64,000 nucleotides of DNA from an uncultured Opitutales bacterium (GTDB lineage: Bacteria > Verrucomicrobiota > Verrucomicrobiia > Opitutales > Intestinicryptomonadaceae): contig URDC01000002.1 in NCBI GenBank assembly GCA_900546565.1, positions 96,056 through 160,055 of the forward strand, in the 5' to 3' direction. The position numbers and the translations under genes were made by a program. The notes below the pieces were generated by a model that was not told where the DNA came from, did no database searches, and saw nothing but the letters and a program-made list of their open reading frames with translations. Positions 17,734 to 26,427 of this stretch are shown in pieces. The stretch's first letter is position 1, and each line of letters opens with the position of its first letter.

Positions 17734-19740
17734 ATGGAGAAATTTTTGGAAAGAATCGAAAAATTGGCAAAAAACGGAAAAATCGCGGAAGATTGTCGGG
17801 AGAGAATTTTCGAGGAATTCAAGCCCGATTTGGAAAAATCGGAGCGCAATAAACGGACAGTCGCGGGAATTTTCGTCTTCGCATTGACGGCGGCTCTGCT
17901 GGCTGTGGGCGCGCAGATTTTCATCGTCGACGTGTGGCATCTGCTGGGTAAGAATACGCAGACGGCTGTGGCGTTTCTTCCGCTGATTGCGTCGGTCGCG
18001 TGCGCGGTCGCGGCAGTCAAAAAGAACGCCGCAATCCAGTGGCGCGAGGCGGCGGCGGTCTTCAACGTCATCGGCGTAATCTGCGCGATTGGCGTTTCGG
18101 CAAGCATTTGGCAGGTTGAAGGCTCGAGGGCGGATTTTATGGCGACGGTGTTTTTGCTGACGTTCCCTGTGGTTGCGGTGCTGGGCTCGGGTATCGGCGC
18201 GCTTTGCTGCGCAATCTTAGCCGCCGCGTTAGCGTTGGATAATTCGGATTCGTTTACGTTTTGCGGAAGTTTTAGGGTTTGGGCGGCCTGCGGGCTGCTG
18301 ATTTCGGGCGCGTTCTGCGCCGCGCACGCGTTGCGGGGCGAAAAGAGTTTCTACGCGGCGGCGATATTCGCGGCGGCAGTCTTCCCCGCTTCGTTCTGCA
18401 ACGCCTGCGACTTCCCGCGCTTCCTAAATTTCGTGTTTTTGTCGTGCGCATACGGCGCGATTGCCGCGTTTTCGACGCGTCGAAACCTCTTCGTTCTGCG
18501 CCCCGTAATTTTGGCGTGCGTGATTTTGCTGCTCGAATTCAACACCGCGACGGGCATCTTCAAGCCCGAAAAACTTTCCGTCGACTGGTGGCTGATTGGC
18601 GCGAGCGCGGCGGCGTTGCTGCTTTGGGGATACGAGTTTTTCCGCGCGATTCGACGCAAGTCGGAGTGTTGGGCAACGCTGCTAATCTCGCTGATTGCGC
18701 CGCTGGGCGCGGGCGTGTTTGCGGCGTTCTGCGCGTCGGGAACGTCGGAGTGGCTGTGTTACGCGTCGGCGTTGTTTTCGGCGGGAATCGGACTTGCGGC
18801 ATTGGCGGTCGCGCTGAAAAAATCGTCGAATGCGACATTCTGGGCGGGGTTCGCGATTCTGGTTGCGACGCTCATCACGCTCTGGCTCAACGACGGCGAA
18901 CAATTCGCGGTCTGGACGCGTTCGGGCATTCTGATTGTCTCGGGCGCGGGCGTGGCGGTTGTCGGACTGCGGGCGTTCAAGAGCGGGTTTGCGAAAATCA
19001 AAATCGGCAAGCCCGAACGCGAAGCCGAACCCGAAAGCGGGCTTGAAAAAATCGTCCGCACAATCGAGAACGCCCTCCGCAAGACGCCCGCCGTGTGGGG
19101 ACTGCTTGCGGTTATATTCGCGGCGCAGATTGCCCTGCCCGCGCATTCGATTGCCGACATCGCCGAAAAAACGCGCAACGGACTGACGATGAAATTCGAA
19201 ATCAAGGAATCGATGTTCAGAACGCGCGGAACGTATGTGTGGGTCTATGCAAAAGTTCCGCGGACAAAGTATACAACAAAGCTTGAATGCGTCGAAAAAG
19301 CGTTGGAAAAGCGCAAGGACAAAAATTCGAAAAACGAAAAAATCTGGGTTTACAACAACGGAAAAATTCCCGTGGCGTTCGAAATCGGGCGCGACGGATT
19401 CGCCCGAGTTTCCGCCTATGGCGACGCCGCGAAAGACGCGAACTTCAAAGCCGACTTGCGCGTAAGTTTCTTCGATCCGAGAACAGGCGAAATCGAGTTT
19501 GAACATATCGGTAAAAAATTCAATGCCGCACAAAGAACGCTCGACAGCTTCGAACCCGACTTCAAAAAAATCCGCGACTGGGAAAGGCACAGTTCGGAGG
19601 TAATCGACGGCAAAGTCGGCGAGCGCGAGCCCTCGCTCAAAAGCAAAGGCACGTTCGCCGTCCTCACCCTCACGCGCGACGGCAAATTCGTTATCAACAA
19701 TCTCTGCCTCTTCAAAAATTTTGTAGACTCGGGTTTTTAA
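17734..19740 (+). CDS. DUF2157 multi-pass membrane protein with GDYXXLXY-like C-terminus
   Basis: The 668-residue protein starts with a cytoplasmic helical region (residues 1-45), then about a dozen hydrophobic segments (to about 420), a linker and another membrane segment (about 450-475). It ends in a soluble domain with RGTYVWVYAKVP, close to the motif that names the GDYXXLXY family. DUF2157 and GDYXXLXY proteins are usually separate adjacent genes; here they appear fused. Function is unknown, though the layout suggests an envelope protein. An SD-like cggag precedes the ATG by 7 bases. Confidence 0.75.
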   Translation: MEKFLERIEKLAKNGKIAEDCRERIFEEFKPDLEKSERNKRTVAGIFVFALTAALLAVGAQIFIVDVWHLLGKNTQTAVAFLPLIASVACAVAAVKKNAAIQWREAAAVFNVIGVICAIGVSASIWQVEGSRADFMATVFLLTFPVVAVLGSGIGALCCAILAAALALDNSDSFTFCGSFRVWAACGLLISGAFCAAHALRGEKSFYAAAIFAAAVFPASFCNACDFPRFLNFVFLSCAYGAIAAFSTRRNLFVLRPVILACVILLLEFNTATGIFKPEKLSVDWWLIGASAAALLLWGYEFFRAIRRKSECWATLLISLIAPLGAGVFAAFCASGTSEWLCYASALFSAGIGLAALAVALKKSSNATFWAGFAILVATLITLWLNDGEQFAVWTRSGILIVSGAGVAVVGLRAFKSGFAKIKIGKPEREAEPESGLEKIVRTIENALRKTPAVWGLLAVIFAAQIALPAHSIADIAEKTRNGLTMKFEIKESMFRTRGTYVWVYAKVPRTKYTTKLECVEKALEKRKDKNSKNEKIWVYNNGKIPVAFEIGRDGFARVSAYGDAAKDANFKADLRVSFFDPRTGEIEFEHIGKKFNAAQRTLDSFEPDFKKIRDWERHSSEVIDGKVGEREPSLKSKGTFAVLTLTRDGKFVINNLCLFKNFVDSGF

Positions 19741-19752
19741 ATATTTGGAAGC

Positions 19753-19975
19753 GGCGCGGATTTTTTACATGACGGGCACGGGCGCGGATTTTTTACATGA
19801 CGGGCACAGGCGCGGATTTTTTACATGACGGGCACAGGCGCGGATTGCTTCGCAATGTCCGCTTTGCTTTAACAAATGCCCCGCCTTTGGGGGAATGGCG
19901 GAGATTTTGCGCGGACGCGCAAACCGCCATCGGGAGCTTTGCCTTCGCGCCAGTGCACGTCATAAAAAATATTGA
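19753..19975 (-). repeat. 28-bp tandem repeat plus inverted copy of the interspersed repeat
   Basis: A 28-base unit (ggcgcggattttttacatga plus cgggcac and one base) is repeated at 19753, 19781 and 19809. It merges at 19837 into a reverse-oriented copy of the interspersed hairpin repeat (ggattgcttcgcaatgtcc, then a caaag-equivalent ctttg). The tandem part looks like triplication of that repeat's conserved end. A forward-oriented end, gccagtgcacgtcat, lies at 19949-19964. No gene fits in this gap. Confidence 0.75.
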
Positions 19976-19999
19976 CTAAGGGGAGGGAAATGGGATAAT
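19972..19999 (+). promoter_or_regulatory. Likely sigma70-type promoter of aspS
   Basis: A -35 TTGACT (19972-19977) and a -10 GATAAT (19994-19999) are separated by 16 bases and lie 25 bases upstream of the aspS ATG. The -35 box sits right at the edge of a repeat end. Confidence 0.5.
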
Positions 20000-20023
20000 C
20001 CCGCGGAATAGAATTTTAGTAAA

Positions 20024-21814
20024 ATGAAAAGAACAAATACTTGCAATGAATTAACTGCCGCAAATGTCGGTAGCGATGTAGTGTTAATCGGCTGGGTGAA
20101 CTCTGTCAGAGACCACGGAGGCATTCTGTTTGTCGACCTGCGCGACCGCGAGGGCATAACGCAGGTAGTCTTCCACCCCGACACAAAGGCGGTCTACGAG
20201 CAGGCTCAGAAGCTCAAAGACGAAAGCGTAATCCAAGTTTTCGGCAAAGTAGCCGCGCGCGAGGACGGCACGAAAAATCCGAACCTTAAAACGGGCGACA
20301 TCGAAGTTATCGCCTCGGATATGATTATCCACAATATTTGCGACGTGCTGCCCTTCCCGCTTGAAGACGAGCGCGCCGACAAGGTCAACGAAGACCTGCG
20401 CCTTCAATACCGCTATCTCGACCTGCGCAGACCGCGCAATCTCAATTTGCTCAGAATCCGACACAAGGCTGCAACGGCGATTCGCGACTATTTGAACTCG
20501 CACGACTTTGTCGAAGTCGAAACGCCGATTCTGTTCAAGAGCACGCCCGAAGGCGCGCGCGAATTTGTCGTGCCAAGCCGCACAAACCCCGGGTGCTTCT
20601 ACGCGCTGACGCAGTCGCCGCAACAATACAAGCAGATGCTGATGGTTTCGGGAATCGAACGCTACTACCAAATGGCGAAGTGCTTCCGCGACGAAGACCT
20701 CCGCGCCGACCGACAGCCCGAATTCACGCAGGTTGATATCGAGCTCAGTTTCGTCGAGCGCGAAGATATGTACAAGCTTATCGAAAATATGCTCAAAAAG
20801 ATTTGGAAGGACGTTTTGAATATCGACATTCCCACGCCCTTCCAGCGCATGCACTACGAGGAAGCTATGAACCGCTACGGCGTCGACAAGCCCGACACGC
20901 GCTTCGAAATCGAGCTTAACGACCTCACCGACGTTTTCAAGAACAGCCAATTCAAGGTGTTTGCAAGCGTAATTCAGGGCGGCGGCGTAATCAAGGCAAT
21001 CAACGCGAAGGGACTTTCGGACATCACGCAGGGCGAGCTTAAAAATCTCGAAGATGTCGCAAAAACGCTCGGCGCGAAGGGCTTAGCGTTCATCAAGGCC
21101 GAAAACGGCGCGTGGAAAAGCCCGATTTTGAAATTCCTCTCGCAGGAGGAGCAGGACGCGCTCAAACAAAAGCTCAACATCGAAGACGGCGACATTGTTT
21201 TCTTTGCGGCGTCGAAGTGGGAGCAGGCGTGCTCGATTTTGGGCAGAATTCGTCTGGAATGCGGCAAGCTTCTGCAAAACCGCGGCAAGCTGGTGATTCC
21301 AGCGGACAAGTTCAATTTTCTCTGGGTTATCGAATTCCCGCTTATGCTCTGGGACGAAGAGCAAGGCAGGTATGTTTCGGCGCACCACCCCTTCACCGCC
21401 CCCGTCGAGGAGGATATGCAGTATCTCGACACCGACCCGCTGCGCGTGCGCGGGCAGCACTATGACATTGTTCTCAACGGCACGGAGCTTGGCGGCGGTT
21501 CGATAAGAATCCACAAACCCGACGTTCAGGAAAAGGTCTTCAAGGACGTATTGAAGATTCCCGCCGATGTTGTGGAATCGCGTTTCGGCTACATGTTGAA
21601 GGCGTTCAAGTATGGCGCGCCGCCGCACGGCGGCATTGCGCTGGGCTTTGACAGGCTGGTGACGATTTTGACGGGTCGGGCGAGCATTCGCGACATTATT
21701 GCATTCCCGAAGACGCAGAAGGGGCAGGATTTGATGGCGCAATCGCCGAGTCCGATTACCGACAAGCAATACAAGGATTTGCATATAAAGCCCGACCTTG
21801 TCGACGACAAGTAG
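20024..21814 (+). CDS. aspS: Aspartyl-tRNA synthetase
   Basis: The 596-residue protein is full-length for the bacterial class II AspRS. It has an N-terminal OB-fold anticodon-binding domain (VVLIGWVNSVRDHGGILFVD), class II motif 2 FRDEDLRADRQPEFTQVDIE, a bacterial insertion domain (about residues 290-420), and motif 3 GIALGFDRLV. It charges tRNA-Asp with aspartate. Whether it also charges tRNA-Asn cannot be told from sequence reading. It is monocistronic, and a GC stem at 21830-21854 followed by T may end the transcript. Confidence 0.97.
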   Translation: MKRTNTCNELTAANVGSDVVLIGWVNSVRDHGGILFVDLRDREGITQVVFHPDTKAVYEQAQKLKDESVIQVFGKVAAREDGTKNPNLKTGDIEVIASDMIIHNICDVLPFPLEDERADKVNEDLRLQYRYLDLRRPRNLNLLRIRHKAATAIRDYLNSHDFVEVETPILFKSTPEGAREFVVPSRTNPGCFYALTQSPQQYKQMLMVSGIERYYQMAKCFRDEDLRADRQPEFTQVDIELSFVEREDMYKLIENMLKKIWKDVLNIDIPTPFQRMHYEEAMNRYGVDKPDTRFEIELNDLTDVFKNSQFKVFASVIQGGGVIKAINAKGLSDITQGELKNLEDVAKTLGAKGLAFIKAENGAWKSPILKFLSQEEQDALKQKLNIEDGDIVFFAASKWEQACSILGRIRLECGKLLQNRGKLVIPADKFNFLWVIEFPLMLWDEEQGRYVSAHHPFTAPVEEDMQYLDTDPLRVRGQHYDIVLNGTELGGGSIRIHKPDVQEKVFKDVLKIPADVVESRFGYMLKAFKYGAPPHGGIALGFDRLVTILTGRASIRDIIAFPKTQKGQDLMAQSPSPITDKQYKDLHIKPDLVDDK

Positions 21815-21859
21815 AAAATAAAGGGAAACCCCTTAACGGAGTCCGGGGGTTTTGTATGT

Positions 21860-22336
21860 TCGAAAGAGGCGGCGATTGCCAAAGGCAATTCCGCCTTTGT
21901 TTTTTCATTAAAGTTATGTAGGCGTTGGGCAAAGCGGAATATTGCGAAGCAATTCCGCGCCTGTTCACGTCATTTAAAAAAATTTCGAAAGAGGCGGCGA
22001 CCCGCTGGGCGGGTTTCCATAATTTGATAAGAGGCGGCGATTGCCAAAGGCAATTCCGCCTTTGTTTTTTCATTAAAGTTGTGTAGGCGTTGGGCAAAGC
22101 GGAACATTGCGAAGCAATTCCGCGCCCGTGCACGTCATTTAAAAAATTTGGACAAAGGCGTATTGACTGGAAGTCAATCACCGCCTATGTTCATCATAAA
22201 AAAATGTAGGGGACTGTCAAAGCGGGTTATTGCAGCAGACAATCCCACGCCAGTGCCCAATATATAAAAGATGTAGGCGTTGGACAAAGGCGCATTGACT
22301 GGAAGTCAATCGCCGCCGGTGCCCGTCATTTAAAAG
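21860..22336 (+). repeat. Array of interspersed hairpin repeats upstream of ygiQ
   Basis: The aspS-ygiQ gap is almost entirely repeats. Hairpin-plus-tail B units lie at 21860-21914 and 22029-22080 (gattgccaaaggcaat inside ggcgg/ccgcc), with a cccgctgggcggg hairpin at about 21999. A-type units (tgtaggcgttggRcaaag, hairpin, gtgcacgtcatttaaaa) lie at 21917-21981, 22081-22146, 22205-22270 and 22272-22336, with a degenerate one at 22147-22203. Hairpin arms differ between units (attgcgaagcaat, attgactggaagtcaat, attgcagcagacaat) but still pair. The last unit ends 2 bases before the ygiQ ATG. Confidence 0.85.
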
Positions 22337-22338
22337 AA

Positions 22339-24255
22339 ATGGAGAACGAGCTGACAAAATTTGTGCCAATGACGCGTGAGGAAATGCTCGCGCGGGGGTG
22401 GGATAGTATCGATATTCTGATTGTCTCGGGCGACGCATACGTTGACCACCCGAGCTTCGGCCCGCCACTGATTGCGCGCATCTTGCTGGCGGAGGGATAC
22501 CGCGTCGGCTTCGCGGCTCAGCCCGATTGGAAGAATCCAGAGTCGTTAAAAACATTCGGACGCCCGAAACTGGGCGTGGGCGTTTCGGGCGGAAACATCG
22601 ACAGTATGGTGCGCCTCTACACGGCGGGACGCCGCCTGCGCCGCGAGGATTTATACGCGCCCGCGGGCAAACTCGGACTGTGCCCGCCGCACGCGCCCGT
22701 CGTTTACAGCCAGCTTGCAAAACGAGCATTTCCCGAAATTCCAGTAATTCTGGGCGGAGTGGAGGCGAGCTTGCGAAGAGTCGCACACTACGACTACTGG
22801 CAGGACAAATTCCGCCCGTCGGAACTCGTGAGCGCAAAGGCAGACCTGCTCTGCTACGGAATGGGCGAACGGACAATGCTCGAAATTTTCGGGCGTCTGC
22901 GCGACGGCAAGCCGCTCGACGGAATCCGCGGAACGTGCAGATATTTGGGCGGGCGCGAGTCGGCGGAATTTGTCGTCGACGAAAAAGAGTGCGTGGAGCT
23001 GCCGTCGTTCGAGGAAGTCTGCGCCGAAAAGACCGCAATTATGCGGCTTACGAAAATGGTCGAAGGGGAAATGAACCCGTGGAACGCACGGCGAATGATT
23101 CAGCGCACAAACGGCAGAATCCTGCTTGTCGAACCGCCCCGCCCGCCGATGACAAGCGCGGAATTCGACCGCGTAAGCGAGCTGCCGTTCGCGGGAGTTC
23201 CGCATTTTTGCTACCGCGAAAAAATCCCCGCGTGGGAAATGATAAAGGATTCCATAACCGTAGTGCGCGGCTGTCCGGGGGGCTGCGCGTTCTGCGGACT
23301 GGTGTCGCACCAAGGCAGACACTTGGTTTCGCGCTCGCCCGAAAGCGTGCTGCGCTCGGCAAAAAAACTTTCGCAGCAGCCGTTTTTCAGGGGCACGATT
23401 TCCGACCTCGGCGGCGCGGCGGGCAACATATATTGCCACCACCCGAAAGACCCGCAGGTTTGCAAACTCTGCCGCAGGTATTCGTGCATTTTTCCGTCGA
23501 TGTGCAAAAACTACGCCGCGGACGAAAAACCGCTGATGAAGCTGCTTGACGACGTTGCGGCGTTGCCGAAGGTCAAGCACGTTTTCATAAACTCGGGAAT
23601 CAGGCTCGACCTCGCGCTTATGCAGCCGAAACTTACCGCGAAAATTATACGCGAAAATGTCTCGGGGCAAGTGAGCGTCGCGCCCGAACACCTCGACGCC
23701 GAAGTGCTACGGCTTATGCGCAAGGGCAAAGTGGGCGAGTTCGAAAAATTCGGCAAAGTCTTCGAAGCCGTAAGCGCGCAGGTCGGCAAAAAACAGTATA
23801 TGGTGCCCTACTTCATCTCGAATTTCCCGGGGTGCACACGGCGGCAAATGGCGGTTGTGGACGAATATCTGGCAAAGCGCAAGTGGAATCCGCAACAGGT
23901 TCAGGACTTCATTCCGCTGCCGATGACGATGGGTTGCGCGATGTATTGCGCCGAAATCGCCCCCGACGGCACACCGATTGAAGTCAACAAGGGCCTCGCA
24001 GAACGCCGCGCCCAACGCGATATGTTGAAGGGCGACCACCGCGAACGCGGGCGCAAGCCGCAATTCGAAAACCGCGGCGGCTCGGGCAAAGGCTGCGGAA
24101 GGCGGTTCGGAAATTTCGGCGGCAAAGAGTCGGGGAAATTCGACGGAAACGGCGGGCGGCGGATTCAAATTCCGTCAAGCAAAAACGCCTCGCCGCGCCC
24201 GACACAAAAGTTCGGCGCGCACAGGGCGGACTCGGACAATCTCAAAGATAGATAA
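22339..24255 (+). CDS. ygiQ: YgiQ-family radical SAM protein
   Basis: The 638-residue protein has the YgiQ N-terminal domain (DILIVSGDAYVDHPSFGPPL, cobalamin-binding-like) and a radical SAM core whose cluster motif is C312-x3-C316-x2-C319 in RGCPGGCAFCGL. A further Cys-rich segment follows (PQVCKLCRRYSCIFPSMCKN). The C-terminal about 75 residues are Gly/Arg-rich and disordered. The family (UPF0313) has no firmly established reaction. The start codon follows an interspersed repeat directly, without a clear Shine-Dalgarno, so translation may rely on an unstructured leader. Confidence 0.93.
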   Translation: MENELTKFVPMTREEMLARGWDSIDILIVSGDAYVDHPSFGPPLIARILLAEGYRVGFAAQPDWKNPESLKTFGRPKLGVGVSGGNIDSMVRLYTAGRRLRREDLYAPAGKLGLCPPHAPVVYSQLAKRAFPEIPVILGGVEASLRRVAHYDYWQDKFRPSELVSAKADLLCYGMGERTMLEIFGRLRDGKPLDGIRGTCRYLGGRESAEFVVDEKECVELPSFEEVCAEKTAIMRLTKMVEGEMNPWNARRMIQRTNGRILLVEPPRPPMTSAEFDRVSELPFAGVPHFCYREKIPAWEMIKDSITVVRGCPGGCAFCGLVSHQGRHLVSRSPESVLRSAKKLSQQPFFRGTISDLGGAAGNIYCHHPKDPQVCKLCRRYSCIFPSMCKNYAADEKPLMKLLDDVAALPKVKHVFINSGIRLDLALMQPKLTAKIIRENVSGQVSVAPEHLDAEVLRLMRKGKVGEFEKFGKVFEAVSAQVGKKQYMVPYFISNFPGCTRRQMAVVDEYLAKRKWNPQQVQDFIPLPMTMGCAMYCAEIAPDGTPIEVNKGLAERRAQRDMLKGDHRERGRKPQFENRGGSGKGCGRRFGNFGGKESGKFDGNGGRRIQIPSSKNASPRPTQKFGAHRADSDNLKDR

Positions 24256-24263
24256 AAAAATTC

Positions 24264-24291
24264 TTGCAAAAACGCGGGCAACTACGAGAAT
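24264..24291 (+). promoter_or_regulatory. Possible promoter of the Fe-S scaffold/GGGtGRT operon
   Basis: TTGCAA (24264-24269) and GAGAAT (24286-24291) are 16 bases apart, the same spacing as the aspS promoter, and lie 40 bases upstream of the gene start. Confidence 0.4.
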
Positions 24292-24330
24292 GGGGAGATA
24301 TTTTTAACCACTAAATGTAATAGGAAAAAT

Positions 24331-25038
24331 ATGAGTTGTCCAAATCAAAATTGCTCGCACGAAGTGCAGCAGATGTGCTGCGTCGCAAAAGGCGCAAATC
24401 ACGGCCCCGCCCCGATTCCGGAAGAAGGCAAGTGGGTCAAGGCCAAGGAAATCACCGACATCAGCGGTTTGACGCACGGCGTCGGCTGGTGCGCTCCCCA
24501 ACAGGGTGCGTGCAAATTGACGCTCAATGTCAAAAACGGCGTCATCGAAGAAGCCCTCGTGGAAACTATCGGCTGCTCGGGCATGACGCACTCGGCGGCT
24601 ATGGCGTCGGAAGTTCTCCCCGGGAAAACGCTTCTCGAAGCCCTCAATAGCGACCTCGTTTGCGACGCAATCAACGTGGCTATGCGCGAACTTTTCCTGC
24701 AAATCGTCTACGGCAGAAGCCAGACGGCGTTCTCCGAAAACGGTCTGCCCATCGGCGCGGGTTTGGAAGACTTGGGCAAGGGTCTGCGCTCGCAGGTCGG
24801 CACAATGTTCTCGACAAGGGCAAAGGGGCCGCGCTATCTCGAAATGGCGGAAGGCTATGTTCTCGAAGAGGCTCTCGACGCCAACAACGAAGTCATCGGC
24901 TACAAAACGCTCCACTTGGGCAAAATGCTCGAAGCTATCCGCAACGGCAAAGACCCCAAAGAGGCTTTCGAAAAGAACGTTTCGGTCAAGGGACGTTTCG
25001 AAGACGCCGTAAAAACAATCGACCCGCGCAAGGAATAA
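24331..25038 (+). CDS. NifU-like iron-sulfur scaffold protein paired with GGGtGRT
   Basis: The 235-residue protein has a Cys-rich N-terminus (CPNQNCSHEVQQMCC), then a NifU/IscU N-like fold: GVGWCAPQQGACKLTLNVKNG, VETIGCSGMTHSAAMASEVLPGKT and later LLQIVYGRSQTAFSENGLP. The conserved cysteines fit an Fe-S scaffold. It is always seen next to the GGGtGRT gene in the families I know, and here the two are 15 bases apart. No isc/suf desulfurase gene is nearby. The physiological target is unknown. Confidence 0.8.
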   Translation: MSCPNQNCSHEVQQMCCVAKGANHGPAPIPEEGKWVKAKEITDISGLTHGVGWCAPQQGACKLTLNVKNGVIEEALVETIGCSGMTHSAAMASEVLPGKTLLEALNSDLVCDAINVAMRELFLQIVYGRSQTAFSENGLPIGAGLEDLGKGLRSQVGTMFSTRAKGPRYLEMAEGYVLEEALDANNEVIGYKTLHLGKMLEAIRNGKDPKEAFEKNVSVKGRFEDAVKTIDPRKE

Positions 25039-25053
25039 GGAGGATTTTTTATT

Positions 25054-26055
25054 ATGGCACAATTATTCGAAGGTTACGAAAGACGCATCGACAAAATCAA
25101 CAAAGTCTGCGCCGAATACGGGTTTAAATCAATCGAAGAAGCGGGCGAATTCTGCAAGTCGAAGGGTATCGATGTTGCCTCCATCGTCAAGGGTATCCAA
25201 CCCATCGCTTTCGACAACGCCGTTTGGGCTTACACGCTGGGCGCGGCTATCGCCCTCAAAAAGGGCAGCAAAAACGCCGCCGAAGCCGCTGAAAACATCG
25301 GCATCGGCTTGCAGGCGTTCTGCATTCCCGGCTCTGTCGCCGACAGTCGCGATGTAGGGTTGGGGCACGGCAACCTTGGCGCAATGCTCTTGCGCGAAGA
25401 AACAAAGTGCTTCTGCTTCTTGGCGGGTCACGAGTCGTTCGCGGCTGCCGAAGGCGCAATCGGTATCGCCAAGACGGCCAACAAAGTCCGCAAAGACCCC
25501 CTGCGCGTTATCCTCAACGGCTTGGGTAAGGACGCCGCGTATATCATTTCGCGCATCAACGGCTTCACGAGCGTCGAAACCGAATACGACTACTACACGG
25601 GCGAACTCAAAATCGTCAAGGAAACCCCGTTCTCGAAGGGCGACAAGGCGAAGGTTCGCTGCTACGGCGCGGACGACGTTTCCGAAGGCGTCGCGATTAT
25701 GATTAAGGAAGGCGTCGACGTTTCGATTACGGGCAACTCGACAAACCCGACGCGTTTCCAGCACCCCGTTGCGGGCACTTACAAAAAGTGGGCTATCGAA
25801 CACGGCAAGAAGTATTTCTCCGTGGCTTCGGGCGGCGGCACGGGCAGAACGCTTCACCCCGACAATGTGGCGGCGGGCCCCGCTTCCTACGGTATGACCG
25901 ACACTATGGGCAGAATGCACGGCGATGCGCAGTTTGCGGGTTCGTCGTCGGTTCCCGCGCACGTGGAAATGATGGGTCTTATCGGTATGGGCAACAACCC
26001 GATGGTCGGCGCGACTGTCGCTGTTGCGGTTGCCGTAGAAGAAGCAAGTAAGTAG
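25054..26055 (+). CDS. GGGtGRT family protein
   Basis: The 333-residue protein contains the naming motif in ASGGGTGRTLHPDNVAAGPA (about residues 267-286) and ends with repeated Val/Ala strands (GATVAVAVAVEEASK). Other conserved parts include CIPGSVADSRDVGLGHGNLG and CFCFLAGHESFAAAEGA. The family is widespread in anaerobes and has no proven function. Its constant partner is the Fe-S scaffold gene directly upstream. A strong AAGGAGG precedes the ATG. High use of preferred codons suggests strong expression. Confidence 0.9.
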   Translation: MAQLFEGYERRIDKINKVCAEYGFKSIEEAGEFCKSKGIDVASIVKGIQPIAFDNAVWAYTLGAAIALKKGSKNAAEAAENIGIGLQAFCIPGSVADSRDVGLGHGNLGAMLLREETKCFCFLAGHESFAAAEGAIGIAKTANKVRKDPLRVILNGLGKDAAYIISRINGFTSVETEYDYYTGELKIVKETPFSKGDKAKVRCYGADDVSEGVAIMIKEGVDVSITGNSTNPTRFQHPVAGTYKKWAIEHGKKYFSVASGGGTGRTLHPDNVAAGPASYGMTDTMGRMHGDAQFAGSSSVPAHVEMMGLIGMGNNPMVGATVAVAVAVEEASK

Positions 26056-26056
26056 T

Positions 26057-26107
26057 TTTTTCCGATGGTTTCGCTCTGAACATTATGTTCGGGGCGAGTC
26101 GGAAAAA
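26057..26107 (+). other. Long imperfect hairpin after the GGGtGRT gene
   Basis: Outer arms tttttccga/tcggaaaaa enclose an inner 10-bp stem (cgctctgaac with gttcggggcg, two wobble pairs) and a 5-base loop. It starts 1 base after the stop codon. There is no T run on its 3' side, so it may protect the mRNA end; it does not look like a classical terminator. Confidence 0.5.
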
Positions 26108-26200
26108 GACAAACTTAGCCCCGAAAAATTTTTAGGGAACACAGAGGTTTTTCCGAGAAGGAAAAGCCTTTTTTTGCGCCGTTTTTGCACCATTTCATTT

Positions 26201-26263
26201 ATTTTTGAGGCATTTTTTGAGGCTTTTTTCAGTTTCTTTTTGAGCTTTTTTGAGTTTTTTTAC
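26201..26263 (+). other. T-rich stretch with repeated T(5-6)GAG upstream of pgk
   Basis: Within the 372-base gap 26056-26427, bases 26201-26263 consist of short runs of T broken by GAG at near-regular spacing (tttttgagg, ttttttgagg, tttttgagc, ttttttgag). Closer to pgk, tttgag recurs twice and a GATAAT lies at 26398-26403, a possible -10 box. No gene is present in this gap. Confidence 0.4.
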
Positions 26264-26427
26264 GTGCCTTGCGCGATTTTTTACGCATTTTTGATGTCCG
26301 TAGAATGCGAAAAATACTCGTCCGAATTTCGAAAAACAAGAAGAAAAATCAATCAGATTTTTATTGCAATGAACTAAATTTGAGCCACAATTTGAGGGAT
26401 AATTTTTTAACAACAAAAAGGAAAACC

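Noticed and set aside
18682..19590. 302-codon minus-strand frame within the DUF2157 gene
   Set aside because: Arg-rich shadow frame without any recognisable domain.
21860..22336. Possible CRISPR array upstream of ygiQ
   Set aside because: Units have no constant repeat length with unique spacers; the variable part is a self-complementary hairpin and no cas gene is present.
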